This document shows, in pieces, positions 33,382 to 44,555 of a stretch of 64,000 nucleotides of DNA. The DNA is from Pseudomonas putida (GTDB lineage: Bacteria; Pseudomonadota; Gammaproteobacteria; Pseudomonadales; Pseudomonadaceae). Each line of letters opens with the position of its first letter. Position 1 is the first letter of the stretch. Position numbers and translations under genes: made by a program. Under the pieces are notes generated by a model, which was given only the letters and a program-made list of their open reading frames with translations, ran no database searches and had not been told where the DNA came from. The stretch is taken from contig NZ_SMTE01000006.1 in NCBI RefSeq assembly GCF_004357765.1, positions 1 through 64,000 on the forward strand. Direction: 5' to 3'.

Positions 33382-34681
33382 TCGACTGCGCCCACTGCTG
33401 TTGGGCGCTGCATTGCTGAGCGGCGCGGTGCATGCCGCGGTGCAACCTCTGGACCGCGTGGTGGCCATCGTCGATAACGATGTGGTCATGCAAAGCCAGC
33501 TGGACCAGCGCGTACGTGAAGTACAGCAGACCATCGCCAAGCGCGGCGGCGGCGTACCGCCTGCCGGCGCCCTGGAGCAGCAGGTCCTCGAGCGCTTGAT
33601 CGTCGAGAACCTGCAACTGCAGATCGGCGAGCGTTCCGGCATCCGCATCACCGACGAAGAACTGAACCAGGCCATCGGCACCATCGCGCAGCGAAACGGC
33701 ATGTCCCTGGATCAGTTCCGCGCCGCCCTGGCCCACGACGGCCTGTCGTTCGACGACGCCCGCGACCAGGTCAAGCGCGAGATGATCATCAGCCGCGTGC
33801 GCCAGCGCCGCGTCGCCGAGCGCATCCAGGTATCCGAGCAGGAAGTGAAGAACTTCCTCAACTCGGACCTGGGCAAGATGCAGATGTCGGAAGAGTACCG
33901 CCTGGCCAACATCCTCATTCCGACCCCGGAATCGGCCAACTCGGAGGCTATCCAGGCCGCCGCGCGCCAGGTCGGCGATGTTTACCAGCAACTCAAGCAA
34001 GGCGCCGACTTCGGCCAGTTGGCGATTGCCCGCTCGGCCAGCGAGAACGCCCTGGAAGGCGGCGAGATGGGCTGGCGCAAAGCCGGTCAACTGCCACCTG
34101 ACTTCGCCAAGATGCTCAGCAGCATGGCTGTCGGCGACATCACCCAGCCGATCCGCATCCCCAATGGCTTCATCATTCTCAAGCTCGAGGAGAAACGCGG
34201 CGGCAGCGAGAACGTCCTGCGCGACGAAGTCCACGTGCGCCACATCCTGATCAAGCCAAGCGAAATCCGCAGCGACGCGGCCACCGAGCAACTGGCCGAA
34301 CGCCTGTACGAGCGCATCCAGAATGGCGAAGATTTCGCCGAGCTGGCCAAGAGCTTCTCGGAAGACCCGGGCTCCGCTCTGAACGGCGGCGACCTCAATT
34401 GGGTCGACCCGAACAGCCTGGTACCGGAGTTCCGCGAACAGATGGCCAATGCCGCCCAGGGTCAAGTGACCCGTCCGTTCCGTACCCAGTACGGCTGGCA
34501 TATCCTCGAAGTGCTGGGCCGTCGCGCCACCGACAGCACCGAACAGGCGCGCGAGCAACAGGCACTGAACGTCCTGCGTAACCGTAAGTACGATGAAGAG
34601 CTGCAGACCTGGCTGCGCCAGATCCGCGACGAAGCCTACGTCGAAATCAAGCTGCCTGGCGCTGACCAGGCCGCCCAGTGA
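33362..34681 (+). CDS. surA: Periplasmic chaperone and peptidyl-prolyl isomerase SurA
   Basis: 439 residues. The signal peptide spans about residues 1-25 (GAVHA-AV). An N-terminal chaperone domain follows, then two parvulin (PpiC) domains at about 180-280 and 290-390. It folds outer-membrane barrels, LptD among them. It starts with GTG 20 bases before the end of lptD, so translation is probably coupled to that of its client. Confidence 0.95.
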   Translation: MKTKLIDRLRPLLLGAALLSGAVHAAVQPLDRVVAIVDNDVVMQSQLDQRVREVQQTIAKRGGGVPPAGALEQQVLERLIVENLQLQIGERSGIRITDEELNQAIGTIAQRNGMSLDQFRAALAHDGLSFDDARDQVKREMIISRVRQRRVAERIQVSEQEVKNFLNSDLGKMQMSEEYRLANILIPTPESANSEAIQAAARQVGDVYQQLKQGADFGQLAIARSASENALEGGEMGWRKAGQLPPDFAKMLSSMAVGDITQPIRIPNGFIILKLEEKRGGSENVLRDEVHVRHILIKPSEIRSDAATEQLAERLYERIQNGEDFAELAKSFSEDPGSALNGGDLNWVDPNSLVPEFREQMANAAQGQVTRPFRTQYGWHILEVLGRRATDSTEQAREQQALNVLRNRKYDEELQTWLRQIRDEAYVEIKLPGADQAAQ

Positions 34682-35667
34682 AACCCCTGCGCTTCGCCGT
34701 CACGCCCGGCGAGCCGGCCGGCATAGGTCCCGACCTTTGCCTGCTGCTCGCCGCCGAGCACCAGCCATACCCCCTGATCGCCATCACCAGCCGTGACCTG
34801 CTCGCCGAGCGGGCCACCCAGCTGGGGTTGGCTGTCGACCTGATGCCGGTCATGCCGGGCCACTGGCCCGAGCAACCGGCACCCGCCGGCAGCCTGTATG
34901 TATGGGATACACCGCTGGCGGCACCCGTGGTCTCCGGACAGCTGGACAAGGCCAACGCCGCCTTCGTCCTTGAAACCCTGACCCGTGCGGCCACCGGCTG
35001 CCTGGATGGCGATTTCGCCGGGATGATCACCGCGCCCGTACACAAAGGGGTGATCAACGAAAGCGGGATTGGCTTTTCCGGGCATACGGAGTTTCTTGCC
35101 GACCTGACCCACACGCCGCAAGTGGTGATGATGCTCGCTACGCACGGTCTGCGTGTCGCCCTGGTGACCACGCACCTGCCACTGCGTGAGATCGCCGACG
35201 CCATCACCGCCGAGCGCGTTGAGCGCGTCACCCGCATCCTGCATGCCGACCTGCAGGGCAAGTTCGGCATTGCCAATCCGAGAATACTGGTGTGCGGGCT
35301 CAACCCGCATGCCGGAGAAAGCGGCCATCTGGGCCGCGAAGAAATCGACATCATTGAACCGACATTGGCCCGCTTGCGCACCGAAGGCATGGACCTGCGC
35401 GGCCCGCTGCCGGCCGATACCCTGTTTACCCCCAAATATCTGGAGCACTGCGACGCAGTGCTGGCGATGTACCACGACCAAGGCCTGCCCGTACTCAAGT
35501 ACAAAGGCTTCGGCGCGGCGGTCAACGTGACCCTGGGCCTGCCGATCATCCGCACGTCGGTCGATCATGGCACCGCCCTGGACCTGGCCGGCAGCGGCAA
35601 GGTCGACACCGGCAGCCTGCGGGTCGCCCTGCAAACCGCCTACCAGATGGCCGAGAACCGACCATGA
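34678..35667 (+). CDS. pdxA: 4-hydroxythreonine-4-phosphate dehydrogenase
   Basis: Vitamin B6 synthesis: NAD-dependent oxidation of 4-phosphohydroxythreonine. It is 329 residues with the motifs [12 protein letters not shown] at the N-terminus, the metal-site [11 protein letters not shown] and GHTEFLADL, and [11 protein letters not shown] near the end. GTG start overlapping the surA stop (GTGA). Second of four tightly packed genes. Confidence 0.96.
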   Translation: MKPLRFAVTPGEPAGIGPDLCLLLAAEHQPYPLIAITSRDLLAERATQLGLAVDLMPVMPGHWPEQPAPAGSLYVWDTPLAAPVVSGQLDKANAAFVLETLTRAATGCLDGDFAGMITAPVHKGVINESGIGFSGHTEFLADLTHTPQVVMMLATHGLRVALVTTHLPLREIADAITAERVERVTRILHADLQGKFGIANPRILVCGLNPHAGESGHLGREEIDIIEPTLARLRTEGMDLRGPLPADTLFTPKYLEHCDAVLAMYHDQGLPVLKYKGFGAAVNVTLGLPIIRTSVDHGTALDLAGSGKVDTGSLRVALQTAYQMAENRP

Positions 35668-36464
35668 ACGAGCACTACCAACACCGGGCGCGCAAGCGCT
35701 TCGGCCAGAATTTCCTGCACGACGCAGGGATCATCGACCGCATCTTGCGGGCGATCAACGCCAAGGCCGGCGAGCACCTGCTGGAAATCGGCCCTGGCCA
35801 GGGCGCCTTGACCGAAGGCCTGCTGGGCAGCGGCGCGCAACTGGATGTCGTGGAGCTGGACAAGGACCTGGTTCCGATCCTGCAGCACAAGTTCGCCGAA
35901 GCCGGCAACTTCCGCCTGCACCAGGGCGACGCCCTGAAGTTCGACTTCAACCAGCTCGGCGTGCCACCGCGCAGCCTGAAAGTCGTCGGCAACCTGCCCT
36001 ACAACATCTCCACCCCGCTGATCTTCCACCTGCTCAGCCACGCCGACCTGATCCGCGACATGCACTTCATGTTGCAGAAGGAAGTGGTCGAGCGCATGGC
36101 CGCCGGCCCGGGCGGCGGCGATTGGGGCCGCCTGTCGATCATGGTGCAATACCACTGCCGGGTCGAACATCTGTTCAACGTCGGCCCAGGGGCCTTCAAT
36201 CCGCCACCGAAGGTCGATTCGGCCATCGTCCGCCTGGTGCCGCACGAAGTGCTGCCTCATCCCGCCAAGGACCCGGCACTGCTCGAACGCGTGGTTCGCG
36301 AGGCCTTCAACCAGCGGCGCAAAACCCTGCGCAACACCCTCAAAGGTCTGCTCGACAGCCAAGCCATCGAAGCAGCTGGCGTGGACGGCAGCCTGCGCCC
36401 CGAACAGCTCGACCTGGCCGCATTCGTACGCCTGGCCGATCAGTTGGCCAACCAGCAAGGCTGA
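35664..36464 (+). CDS. rsmA: 16S rRNA dimethyladenosine transferase RsmA/KsgA
   Basis: Dimethylates two adjacent adenines in helix 45 of 16S rRNA using S-adenosylmethionine. It is 266 residues with the SAM-binding [14 protein letters not shown] (about residue 40) and catalytic NLPYNIS (about 112). It overlaps pdxA by 4 bases (ATGA). The older symbol is ksgA. Confidence 0.96.
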   Translation: MNEHYQHRARKRFGQNFLHDAGIIDRILRAINAKAGEHLLEIGPGQGALTEGLLGSGAQLDVVELDKDLVPILQHKFAEAGNFRLHQGDALKFDFNQLGVPPRSLKVVGNLPYNISTPLIFHLLSHADLIRDMHFMLQKEVVERMAAGPGGGDWGRLSIMVQYHCRVEHLFNVGPGAFNPPPKVDSAIVRLVPHEVLPHPAKDPALLERVVREAFNQRRKTLRNTLKGLLDSQAIEAAGVDGSLRPEQLDLAAFVRLADQLANQQG

Positions 36465-36472
36465 TCAGCCGC

Positions 36473-36511
36473 GCCGACCGCTTCGCGGCACATGCCCGCG
36501 AAGCGGTCGGC
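36473..36511. terminator. 16-bp hairpin after rsmA
   Basis: A perfect 16-bp stem (36473-36488 with 36496-36511, loop of 7) begins 8 bases after the rsmA stop. No T-run follows, so it could be a REP-like mRNA stabiliser. It marks the break before apaG. Confidence 0.6.
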
Positions 36512-36609
36512 ACACACAGCAGCATTCCCTCCCGCTGGCCCTCCCCCCTCCCAATGGCCTAGACTGCAAGCACTGCAGTATTTTGCGTCCGCTCGCTCAA
36601 GGCCCTTGC

Positions 36610-36990
36610 ATGTCCGACCCCCGCTATCAAATCGACGTCAGCGTCGTGACCCGCTATCTAAAAGAACAATCCGACCCGGAAAACGGTCGTTTCGCTTTCG
36701 CCTATACCATTACCGTGCAAAACAACGGCTCGACAAGGGCCAAGCTCATGTCCCGTCACTGGCTGATCACCAACGGTGATGGCGAAGTCGAGGAAGTGCG
36801 CGGCGATGGTGTCGTCGGCCAACAGCCGACCCTGGATCCGGGCAAGAGTCATACCTACAGCAGTGGCGCGGTGATCACCACCCGCGTAGGCACCATGCAG
36901 GGCAGTTACCAGATGCTCAGCGAAGACGGCAAACGCTTCGATGCCCAGATCGCGCCCTTCCGCCTCGCGGTGCCCGGGGCTCTGCACTGA
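36610..36990 (+). CDS. apaG: ApaG protein
   Basis: 126-residue single-domain fibronectin-like beta-sandwich protein (DUF525). The family segments [16 protein letters not shown] and [20 protein letters not shown] are present. The biochemical role is unclear; the gene is almost always found with apaH, which it overlaps here by one base. The start is [10 protein letters not shown]; an earlier in-frame ATG adds 9 residues. Confidence 0.93.
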   Translation: MSDPRYQIDVSVVTRYLKEQSDPENGRFAFAYTITVQNNGSTRAKLMSRHWLITNGDGEVEEVRGDGVVGQQPTLDPGKSHTYSSGAVITTRVGTMQGSYQMLSEDGKRFDAQIAPFRLAVPGALH

Positions 36991-37856
36991 TGGCTACTTA
37001 CGCCGTCGGCGACCTGCAAGGTTGCCTGCAACCACTCAAATGCCTGCTCGAGCGGGTCCGCTTCGATCCTGCCGTCGATCGCCTGTGGCTGGTCGGCGAC
37101 CTGGTCAACCGCGGTCCAGAATCACTGGAAACCCTGCGCTACCTCTATTCGATACGCCAATCGCTGGTGTGCGTGCTAGGCAACCATGATCTGCACCTGC
37201 TGGCAGCTTGGAACAATGTCGAGCGGCTGAAAAAGAACGACACCCTGCGCGAGATCCTCGAAGCCCCCGATGCCGATCAACTGCTCGACTGGCTGCGCCA
37301 GCAGAAGCTGCTGCATTACGACGAGCCGCGCGGCATCGCCATGGTGCACGCCGGCATTCCGCCCCAGTGGACCCTGGGCAAGGCGCTCGAACTGGCGGCG
37401 GAGGTCGAGCAGGTGCTGCGCGACGACACCCGCCTGCAGCTGTTCCTGGAGGGCATGTACGGCAATGAGCCGAGCAAGTGGAGCAACAAGCTTACCGGCA
37501 TCGAGCGCCTGCGCGTCATCACCAACTGCCTCACCCGTATGCGCTTTTGCACCGAGGCAGGCAAACTTGACCTCAAGAGCAAGGAAGGCCTGGGCACCGC
37601 TCCGAAAGGCTACAAGCCGTGGTTCGCCCACAAAGGCCGCCGTTCGCGCCACGTCAAGATCATCTTCGGTCACTGGGCGGCGCTGCAGGGCAAGGTCGAC
37701 GCCCCTGACCTGATCGCCCTGGATACCGGTTGCGTCTGGGGCGGCGCCATGACCTTGTACAACGTCGACAGCGGCGAATATCACCGCTGCGAGTGCGCCG
37801 ACGACGGGCACCCACGGCAGCCCGCACCATCGACTAACATCAACGATCAAACCTGA
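36990..37856 (+). CDS. apaH: Diadenosine tetraphosphatase (symmetrical)
   Basis: Splits Ap4A into two ADP and also removes Np4 RNA caps in E. coli. It is 288 residues with metallophosphatase motifs [16 protein letters not shown] and LGNHDLHLL, and HAG near residue 115. It follows apaG by a one-base overlap and precedes glpE by 15 bases. Confidence 0.95.
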   Translation: MATYAVGDLQGCLQPLKCLLERVRFDPAVDRLWLVGDLVNRGPESLETLRYLYSIRQSLVCVLGNHDLHLLAAWNNVERLKKNDTLREILEAPDADQLLDWLRQQKLLHYDEPRGIAMVHAGIPPQWTLGKALELAAEVEQVLRDDTRLQLFLEGMYGNEPSKWSNKLTGIERLRVITNCLTRMRFCTEAGKLDLKSKEGLGTAPKGYKPWFAHKGRRSRHVKIIFGHWAALQGKVDAPDLIALDTGCVWGGAMTLYNVDSGEYHRCECADDGHPRQPAPSTNINDQT

Positions 37857-37870
37857 AGGAAAGTCCCCCC

Positions 37871-38200
37871 ATGAGCGAATTCAAGCGCATCCCTCCCGAG
37901 CAGGCCCTGGCCCTTCGGGCGCAAGGTGCGGTCGTCGTCGACATTCGCGACCCACAGGCTTTCGCCGCCGGACACATCACCGGCGCCAAGCACCTGGACA
38001 ACCACTCGGTCGCCGACTTCATCCGCAACGCCGACCTCGACGCGCCCACTCTGGTGGTCTGCTACCACGGAAACTCCAGCCAGAGCGCAGCCGCCTATCT
38101 CGCGGGCCAAGGCTTCTCGGACGTCTACAGCGTCGATGGGGGCTTCGAACTGTGGCGTAGCACTTACCCGGCAGAAACGGCCCAAGGCGATACCGAATAA
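37871..38200 (+). CDS. glpE: Thiosulfate sulfurtransferase GlpE
   Basis: 109-residue single-domain rhodanese. The catalytic cysteine is C64 in [13 protein letters not shown]. It transfers sulfane sulfur from thiosulfate to thiol acceptors. In Pseudomonas it sits at the end of the apaGH group and not with glycerol genes. A GGAAAG-type ribosome binding site precedes the ATG. Confidence 0.92.
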   Translation: MSEFKRIPPEQALALRAQGAVVVDIRDPQAFAAGHITGAKHLDNHSVADFIRNADLDAPTLVVCYHGNSSQSAAAYLAGQGFSDVYSVDGGFELWRSTYPAETAQGDTE

Positions 38201-38288
38201 TTTTTTCATTTTTACTGCAGCCCGCGTCCCACGCGGGTTAGCGCCGCACCTGACGAACGGTCGTGCGCAACTTCTGCATCCCTCGCCC

Positions 38289-38315
38289 TTGACCTTGCGG
38301 ATTACCAACTATCCT
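38289..38315 (+). promoter_or_regulatory. Candidate sigma-S-like promoter of prkA
   Basis: CTATCCT (38309-38315) followed by TAAG resembles the extended RpoS -10 element (CTATACT). TTGACC lies upstream at 38289-38294 with a short 15-base spacer. The prkA-yeaH-ycgB group is RpoS-dependent in enterics, which fits, but this site is only a candidate. Confidence 0.4.
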
Positions 38316-38482
38316 TAAGCCCAGGCCATCCAAAAAAGGGGAGAGCCGGTACACCGGCGTGCGGGTCATCGGTAGCGTTTCAGGGTGTTCTGGGGGGTAT
38401 ACAGCAGTCGGCGAAACCGGCTGCGTGCCAGCATCAGCTGACTGATCCGGCGTCGTCTCCACGTATCGAGCGAGGTGACGTC

Positions 38483-40405
38483 ATGAGCATTTTTAGCCAC
38501 TTCCAACAACGTTTCGAATCAACCCGCCAGGAAGAGTTTTCGCTGCAGGAGTACCTCGAGCTGTGCAAGGAGGATCGTAGCGCCTATGCATCGGCGGCGG
38601 AAAGGCTGTTGCTGGCCATCGGTGAGCCGGAGCTGATCGACACCTCTACCAACTCCAGACTGTCGCGGATCTTCTCCAACAAGGTGATCCGCCGCTATCC
38701 GGCCTTCGCCGACTTCCATGGCATGGAAGAGTGCATCGACCAGATCGTTTCGTACTTCCGCCACGCCGCCCAAGGCTTGGAAGAGAAGAAACAGATCCTC
38801 TACCTGCTCGGCCCGGTCGGCGGCGGCAAGTCCTCGCTGGCCGAGAAACTCAAGCAACTGATGGAAAAGGTACCGTTCTACGCCATCAAGGACTCACCGG
38901 TGTTCGAGTCGCCGCTGGGGTTGTTCAACGCTACCGAAGACGGGGCCATTCTCGAGGAAGAGTACGGCATCCCGCGGCGCTACCTGAACACCATCATGTC
39001 GCCCTGGGCCACCAAGCGCCTGCAGGAGTTCGGCGGCGATATCAGCAAGTTCAAAGTGGTCAAGCTGTACCCCTCGATCCTCAATCAGGTGGCCATCGCC
39101 AAGACCGAACCGGGCGATGAGAACAACCAGGACATCTCTGCCCTGGTGGGCAAGGTGGATATCCGCAAGCTGGAAGAGTTCCCGCAGAACGACGCCGACG
39201 CCTACAGCTATTCGGGGGCACTGTGCCGGGCCAACCAGGGCCTGATGGAATTCGTCGAGATGTTCAAAGCGCCGATCAAGGTCCTGCACCCGCTGCTTAC
39301 CGCTACCCAGGAAGGCAACTACAACAGCACCGAGGGTCTGGGCGCGATCCCCTATTCCGGGATTCTGCTGGCTCACTCCAACGAATCGGAATGGCATACC
39401 TTCCGTAACAACAAGAACAACGAGGCGTTCATCGACCGGATCTACATCGTCAAAGTACCGTATTGCCTGCGCGTCAGCGATGAAATCAAGATCTACGACA
39501 AACTGCTGATCAACAGCTCACTGGCCAAAGCCCATTGCGCGCCCGACACCCTGAAGATGCTGGCCCAGTTCACCGTGCTGTCGCGCCTGAAGGAGCCGGA
39601 AAACTCCAACATCTATTCGAAGATGCGCGTCTATGACGGCGAGAACCTCAAGGATACCGACCCCAAGGCCAAGTCGATCCAGGAATACCGCGACGCCGCG
39701 GGCGTCGACGAGGGCATGAATGGCCTGTCGACCCGCTTCGCCTTCAAGATTCTCTCCAAGGTCTTCAACTTCGACCCGCATGAGGTAGCCGCCAACCCGG
39801 TCCACCTGCTCTACGTGCTGGAACAACAGATCGAGCAGGAGCAATTCCCGGCCGAAGTGCGTGAGCGCTACCTGCGTTACCTGAAGGAGTACCTGGCACC
39901 GCGCTACATCGAGTTCATCGGCAAGGAAATCCAGACTGCCTACCTGGAGTCCTACAGCGAATACGGGCAGAACATCTTCGACCGCTACGTGCTGTACGCC
40001 GACTTCTGGATCCAGGACCAGGAATACCGCGACCCGGAAACGGGCGAAATCCTCAACCGCATCGCCCTCAACGAGGAGCTCGAAAAAATCGAGAAACCGG
40101 CCGGGATCAGCAATCCGAAGGACTTCCGCAACGAGATCGTCAATTTCGTTCTGCGTGCCCGCGCCAACAACAACGGCAAGAACCCGAGCTGGCTCAGCTA
40201 CGAGAAGCTGCGGGTGGTGATCGAGAAGAAAATGTTCTCCAACACCGAAGACCTGCTGCCGGTCATCAGCTTCAACGCCAAGGCCAGCAAGGAGGACCAA
40301 CAGAAACACAACGACTTCGTCACGCGGATGGTGGAGCGTGGCTATACCGACAAGCAGGTGCGCTTGCTGTCGGAATGGTACCTGCGGGTCAGGAAATCGC
40401 AATAA
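38483..40405 (+). CDS. prkA: PrkA family serine protein kinase/AAA protein
   Basis: 640 residues. The N-terminal AAA-type domain has Walker A LGPVGGGKSSL (residues 109-119). The C-terminal PrkA kinase-like domain follows. The E. coli homologue YeaG acts in nitrogen starvation and stationary phase. It heads the conserved trio prkA-yeaH-ycgB, with a 282-base upstream region. A 141-base repeat-rich gap separates it from yeaH. Confidence 0.93.
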   Translation: MSIFSHFQQRFESTRQEEFSLQEYLELCKEDRSAYASAAERLLLAIGEPELIDTSTNSRLSRIFSNKVIRRYPAFADFHGMEECIDQIVSYFRHAAQGLEEKKQILYLLGPVGGGKSSLAEKLKQLMEKVPFYAIKDSPVFESPLGLFNATEDGAILEEEYGIPRRYLNTIMSPWATKRLQEFGGDISKFKVVKLYPSILNQVAIAKTEPGDENNQDISALVGKVDIRKLEEFPQNDADAYSYSGALCRANQGLMEFVEMFKAPIKVLHPLLTATQEGNYNSTEGLGAIPYSGILLAHSNESEWHTFRNNKNNEAFIDRIYIVKVPYCLRVSDEIKIYDKLLINSSLAKAHCAPDTLKMLAQFTVLSRLKEPENSNIYSKMRVYDGENLKDTDPKAKSIQEYRDAAGVDEGMNGLSTRFAFKILSKVFNFDPHEVAANPVHLLYVLEQQIEQEQFPAEVRERYLRYLKEYLAPRYIEFIGKEIQTAYLESYSEYGQNIFDRYVLYADFWIQDQEYRDPETGEILNRIALNEELEKIEKPAGISNPKDFRNEIVNFVLRARANNNGKNPSWLSYEKLRVVIEKKMFSNTEDLLPVISFNAKASKEDQQKHNDFVTRMVERGYTDKQVRLLSEWYLRVRKSQ

Positions 40406-40546
40406 AGCGGCAAGCTTTTAGCCGCAAGCGGCAAGCTGCTCGGCGTCAGCGCTCCGGCCTGCGCCGCAGCTTGCAGCCCAGGTGGCTGCTCTCTCTTGCA
40501 GCTTGAAGCTTGTGGCTTGCAGCTGTTCCCAGCTACCGGAGGGGTC
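40406..40546. repeat. Degenerate AAGCTTGCAGCTT-type repeat tract
   Basis: The gap between prkA and yeaH consists largely of related short words on both strands: GCAAGCTT, GCAAGCTGC, CTTGCAGCTTGAAGCTTG and GGCTTGCAGCTG. These form many alternative hairpins. It contains no gene. Such tracts appear between genes in Pseudomonas genomes. Confidence 0.6.
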
Positions 40547-41818
40547 ATGAGCTACGTTATCGACCGACGCCTGAACGGCAAGAACAAGAGCACGGTCAAC
40601 CGCCAGCGCTTCTTGCGGCGTTACCGTGAACACATCAAGAAAGCTGTCGAGGAAGCCGTGAGCCGCCGCTCCATCATGGACATGGAGCATGGCGAGCAGA
40701 TCAGCATTCCTGGACGGGACATCGACGAACCGGTGCTGCACCACGGTCGCGGCGGCAAACAGACCATCGTGCACCCTGGCAACAAGGAATTCACCGCCGG
40801 TGAACACATCGCCAGGCCGCAGGGCGGTGGGGGCGGCGGCGGGCGTGGCAAGGCCGGCAACTCTGGCGAAGGTATGGACGACTTCGTCTTCCAGATCACC
40901 CAGGAGGAGTTTCTCGAATTCATGTTCGAGGACCTCGAACTGCCCAATCTGGTCAAGCGTCACCTGACCGGCGCCGATACCTTCAAGACCGTCCGCGCGG
41001 GCATCGCCAATGAGGGCAACCCGTCGCGCATCAACATCGTCCGCACCCTGCGTTCGGCCCATGCCCGGCGCATCGCCCTGACCGGCAGCAGCCGAGCATT
41101 GCTGCGCGAGGCGCAGAAGGAATTGGCGCGGCTGAAGGTCGAAGAGCCTGCCAATTTCACCGATATCCAGGAAGTCGAACAGGAGATAGAACGCCTCAAG
41201 GCGCGCATCAACCGCCTACCGTTCCTCGATACCTTCGACCTCAAGTACAACCTGCTGGTCAAGCAGCCCAACCCCAGCTCGAAGGCGGTGATGTTCTGCC
41301 TGATGGACGTGTCCGGCTCCATGACCCAGGCCACCAAGGACATCGCCAAACGCTTCTTCATCCTTCTGTACCTGTTCCTCAAGCGTAATTACGATCGCAT
41401 CGAAGTGGTGTTCATCCGCCATCACACCAGTGCTCGGGAAGTGGACGAGGAAGAATTCTTCTACTCCCGGGAAACCGGCGGCACCATCGTTTCCAGCGCG
41501 CTCAAGCTGATGCAGGAGATCATGGCCGAGCGTTACCCGGCCAGCGACTGGAACATCTACGCTGCCCAGGCCTCCGACGGCGACAACTGGAACGACGACT
41601 CGCCGATCTGCCGCGAGATTCTCTCCAAGCAGATCATGCCGCATGTGCAGTACTACACTTACGTTGAGATCACCCCACGCGAGCACCAAGCCCTCTGGTA
41701 TGAGTACGAGCGTATCGGCGAGGCTTTCCCCGACACATTCGCCCAACAGCAGTTGGTATCGGCCGGCGATATCTACCCGGTCTTCCGTGAACTCTTCCAG
41801 CGCAGGTTAGCCACATGA
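40547..41818 (+). CDS. yeaH: YeaH/YhbH family protein (DUF444)
   Basis: 423 residues. A glycine-rich run (GGGGGGRGK, about residue 97) lies in the flexible N-terminal part. The C-terminal part is von Willebrand A-like, with the MIDAS-type sequence MDVSGSM near residue 250. The molecular role is unknown; it is always linked to prkA and ycgB/spoVR. The start is [11 protein letters not shown], preceded by GGAGGGG. Confidence 0.92.
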   Translation: MSYVIDRRLNGKNKSTVNRQRFLRRYREHIKKAVEEAVSRRSIMDMEHGEQISIPGRDIDEPVLHHGRGGKQTIVHPGNKEFTAGEHIARPQGGGGGGGRGKAGNSGEGMDDFVFQITQEEFLEFMFEDLELPNLVKRHLTGADTFKTVRAGIANEGNPSRINIVRTLRSAHARRIALTGSSRALLREAQKELARLKVEEPANFTDIQEVEQEIERLKARINRLPFLDTFDLKYNLLVKQPNPSSKAVMFCLMDVSGSMTQATKDIAKRFFILLYLFLKRNYDRIEVVFIRHHTSAREVDEEEFFYSRETGGTIVSSALKLMQEIMAERYPASDWNIYAAQASDGDNWNDDSPICREILSKQIMPHVQYYTYVEITPREHQALWYEYERIGEAFPDTFAQQQLVSAGDIYPVFRELFQRRLAT

Positions 41819-43383
41819 CCGCCAGAGCACAGAGACGCCAACCCATTTCCACCGGGTCCGAGTGGACGTTCGAGCTGATCCAGACCTACGATCGGGAAAT
41901 CAGCCGGCTGGCCGAGCGTTACGCCCTGGACACCTACCCCAACCAGATCGAGGTGATCACCGCCGAGCAAATGATGGACGCCTACGCGTCGGTCGGCATG
42001 CCGCTCGGCTACCACCATTGGTCCTACGGCAAACAGTTCCTCAGCACCGAAAAGTCGTATAGCCGGGGCCAGATGGGCCTGGCCTATGAAATCGTGATCA
42101 ACTCCGATCCGTGCATCGCCTACCTGATGGAAGAGAACACCATGTGCATGCAGGCACTGGTGATTGCCCACGCCTGCTACGGCCACAACAGTTTCTTCAA
42201 GGGCAACTACCTGTTCCGCACCTGGACCGATGCTACCTCGATCATCGATTACCTGGTGTTCGCCAAGCAGTACATCGCCCAATGCGAGGAGCGTCACGGC
42301 ATTGACGCTGTGGAGGACCTGATCGACTCTTGCCATGCCCTGATGAACTACGGCGTCGATCGCTATAAGCGCCCCTATCCGATATCCGCGGAGGAGGAGC
42401 GACGGCGGCAGAAAGACCGGGAAGAGCACCTGCAGCGGCAGATCAACGACCTGTGGCGGACCATCCCGAAAAGCGCCGAGAAAGGCGGCGAGCGGGACGA
42501 TGCGCGCTTCCCCGCCGAGCCCCAGGAAAACATCCTCTACTTCATCGAGAAGAACGCCCCGCTGCTGGAACCCTGGCAACGTGAAGTGGTGCGGATCGTG
42601 CGCAAGATCGCCCAGTACTTCTACCCACAACGTCAGACCCAGGTGATGAACGAAGGCTGGGCCACCTTCTGGCACTACACGTTGATGAACGATCTGTACG
42701 ATGAAGGCCTGATTACCGAAGGCTTCATGATGGAGTTTCTGCAATCGCACACCAGCGTGGTGTTCCAGCCTGGCTTCGACAGCCCTTATTACAGCGGCAT
42801 CAACCCGTATGCGCTGGGCTTTGCCATGTATACCGACATCCGCCGCATGTGCGAGCACCCTACCGAGGAGGATCGCCGCTGGTTCCCCGACATTGCCGGC
42901 AGTGATTGGCTTTCTACCATCAAGTTCGCCATGAGCAGCTTCAAGGACGAGAGCTTCATCCTGCAGTATCTGTCGCCCAAGGTCATTCGCGACCTCAAAC
43001 TGTTCAGCATCCTGGACGACGACCAGCGCGAAGACCTCCTGGTGCCGGCCATCCATGACGAGGACGGCTACCGTACCATCCGCGAACAGCTGGCCGCCCA
43101 ATACAACCTGGGCAACCGTGAGCCCAACGTGCAGATCTGGAGCATCGATCGACGCGGCGACCGCTCGCTGACCTTGCGTCACCAACAGCACAACCGTAAA
43201 CCTTTAGGCGACTCTACCGAGGAGGTCCTCAAGCATCTGCACCGTCTGTGGGGCTTCGACATTCACCTGGAGACCGTCCAGGGGGACCAGATCATCAAGA
43301 CTCACCATATGCCCCCACGTGGCGAGCACGGTGAAAGCGGCGACTATGGCCGCATGGACCTGGCCGTCATCCATCATCTCTAG
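41815..43383 (+). CDS. ycgB: SpoVR family protein (YcgB)
   Basis: 522 residues, full length for the SpoVR family. Conserved histidine-rich segments such as [10 protein letters not shown] and [13 protein letters not shown] are visible. It overlaps yeaH by 4 bases (ATGA). In Bacillus SpoVR affects the spore cortex; in non-sporulating gammaproteobacteria the trio prkA-yeaH-ycgB responds to starvation. Its biochemical activity is not known. Confidence 0.93.
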   Translation: MTARAQRRQPISTGSEWTFELIQTYDREISRLAERYALDTYPNQIEVITAEQMMDAYASVGMPLGYHHWSYGKQFLSTEKSYSRGQMGLAYEIVINSDPCIAYLMEENTMCMQALVIAHACYGHNSFFKGNYLFRTWTDATSIIDYLVFAKQYIAQCEERHGIDAVEDLIDSCHALMNYGVDRYKRPYPISAEEERRRQKDREEHLQRQINDLWRTIPKSAEKGGERDDARFPAEPQENILYFIEKNAPLLEPWQREVVRIVRKIAQYFYPQRQTQVMNEGWATFWHYTLMNDLYDEGLITEGFMMEFLQSHTSVVFQPGFDSPYYSGINPYALGFAMYTDIRRMCEHPTEEDRRWFPDIAGSDWLSTIKFAMSSFKDESFILQYLSPKVIRDLKLFSILDDDQREDLLVPAIHDEDGYRTIREQLAAQYNLGNREPNVQIWSIDRRGDRSLTLRHQQHNRKPLGDSTEEVLKHLHRLWGFDIHLETVQGDQIIKTHHMPPRGEHGESGDYGRMDLAVIHHL

Positions 43384-43396
43384 CATCGGCTCAACG

Positions 43397-43434
43397 CCAT
43401 TACTGCCGACAGGGTATCCTGTCGGCAGTAATGG
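43397..43434 (+). promoter_or_regulatory. 17-bp hairpin overlapping the cca ribosome binding site
   Basis: A perfect 17-bp stem (43397-43413 with 43418-43434) has a GTAT loop. It starts 14 bases after the ycgB stop and ends inside the GGAGG (43433-43437) before the cca ATG (43444). It could end the ycgB message and also mask the cca start. There is no T-run. Confidence 0.6.
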
Positions 43435-43443
43435 AGGCTGCAC

Positions 43444-44550
43444 ATGCATATCTACAAAGTTGGCGGCGCAGTGCGCGACCGTCTGCTGGGGCGCCCGGTC
43501 AGCGATATAGATTGGCTGGTGGTCGGCGCTACCGTCGAGGAAATGCACGCCAAGGGCTATCGCCCGGTAGGCGCTGACTTTCCGGTTTTCCTGCATCCGC
43601 AGACAGGCGAGGAATACGCCCTGGCCCGGACCGAGCGCAAGAGTGGCCGGGGTTATGGCGGGTTCACCTTCCATGCCAGCCCGGATGTGACCCTGGAACA
43701 GGACCTGATTCGCCGCGACCTGACGATCAATGCCATGGCCGAGGACGAACAGGGCGTGATTCACGACCCCTACCATGGCCAAGAAGACCTTAGTCAGCGC
43801 CTTTTACGTCATGTTTCCCCCGCGTTCGCCGAAGATCCCTTGCGGGTGCTGCGTGTCGCCCGCTTCGCTGCCCGCTATGCGCCCCTGGGTTTTCAGGTCG
43901 CGGACGAAACGCTGGAACTGATGCGCCAGATCAGCGCCTCGGGTGAGCTGCAGGCGCTGACCGCCGAGCGCAGTTGGAAGGAAATCGAGCGTGCCTTGAT
44001 GGAAGACCAGCCCCAGGTGTTCATCCAGGTACTGAGTGCCTGCGGCGCCCTGCCAGAGTTGATGCCGGAGCTGGAGCGCGACATCGACACTCTGCCTGCA
44101 CTGCAGCAGGCGGCTCTGCACAAGCAACCGATACATGTACGCTGGGCCTGCTTGCTGCGCGGGCTGGAGCCAGCGGCCATCAAGGCGCTCAACCAACGTT
44201 TCAAGGCGCCAAGGGAATGCCAGGAATTGGCCGTACTGGTGGCGGAATTCGCCGACCGGGCCGACGACGCCCTGACGTTGGCCCCTGCAGACCTGTTGCA
44301 GATGCTGCAGAAATTCGATGTGTACCGACGGCCGCAACGCTTCGAGGACTTTCTGGCGGCATGCGAGATGGCGGCGCGGGGGATCGATGACTCCATTTAT
44401 CCACAGGCAGCGTATCTACGCAAAGCTGCAGCGGTAGCCCGAGCGGTAGACGTCAAACCGCTGCTAGAGGCCGGACTGACCGGCCAAGCGCTGGGCGACG
44501 CGCTCAAGGCGCAGCGGCTGGAAGCACTCGAGACCTACAAACTCGATTGA
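43444..44550 (+). CDS. cca: tRNA CCA-adding nucleotidyltransferase
   Basis: Adds or repairs the 3' CCA of tRNAs. It is a class II enzyme of 368 residues. The catalytic GGAVRD and D21/D23 (SDIDWLVVG) are at the N-terminus, with the [10 protein letters not shown] motif near residue 100. It is shorter than E. coli Cca (about 410), and no C-terminal HD phosphohydrolase motif is visible, so the extra phosphatase activity may be missing. It is followed by a REP doublet. Confidence 0.93.
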   Translation: MHIYKVGGAVRDRLLGRPVSDIDWLVVGATVEEMHAKGYRPVGADFPVFLHPQTGEEYALARTERKSGRGYGGFTFHASPDVTLEQDLIRRDLTINAMAEDEQGVIHDPYHGQEDLSQRLLRHVSPAFAEDPLRVLRVARFAARYAPLGFQVADETLELMRQISASGELQALTAERSWKEIERALMEDQPQVFIQVLSACGALPELMPELERDIDTLPALQQAALHKQPIHVRWACLLRGLEPAAIKALNQRFKAPRECQELAVLVAEFADRADDALTLAPADLLQMLQKFDVYRRPQRFEDFLAACEMAARGIDDSIYPQAAYLRKAAAVARAVDVKPLLEAGLTGQALGDALKAQRLEALETYKLD

Positions 44551-44555
44551 GGCTA

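Noticed and set aside
32140-33702. 520-codon minus-strand frame opposite lptD/surA
   Set aside because: Runs across two real genes on the other strand; shadow.
36473-36511. CRISPR-like repeat
   Set aside because: A single hairpin, no spaced repeats; no CRISPR array is visible anywhere in the window.
38238-38462. 74-codon minus-strand frame in the glpE-prkA gap
   Set aside because: Pro/Thr/Gln-rich with no ribosome site or recognised family; the gap is better explained as the prkA control region.
41773-43191. 472-codon minus-strand frame opposite ycgB
   Set aside because: Shadow of a conserved SpoVR gene.
43444-44550. Truncation of cca because it is shorter than the E. coli enzyme
   Set aside because: The frame is intact with a normal stop; a form without the HD domain is a natural variant in this group as far as remembered.
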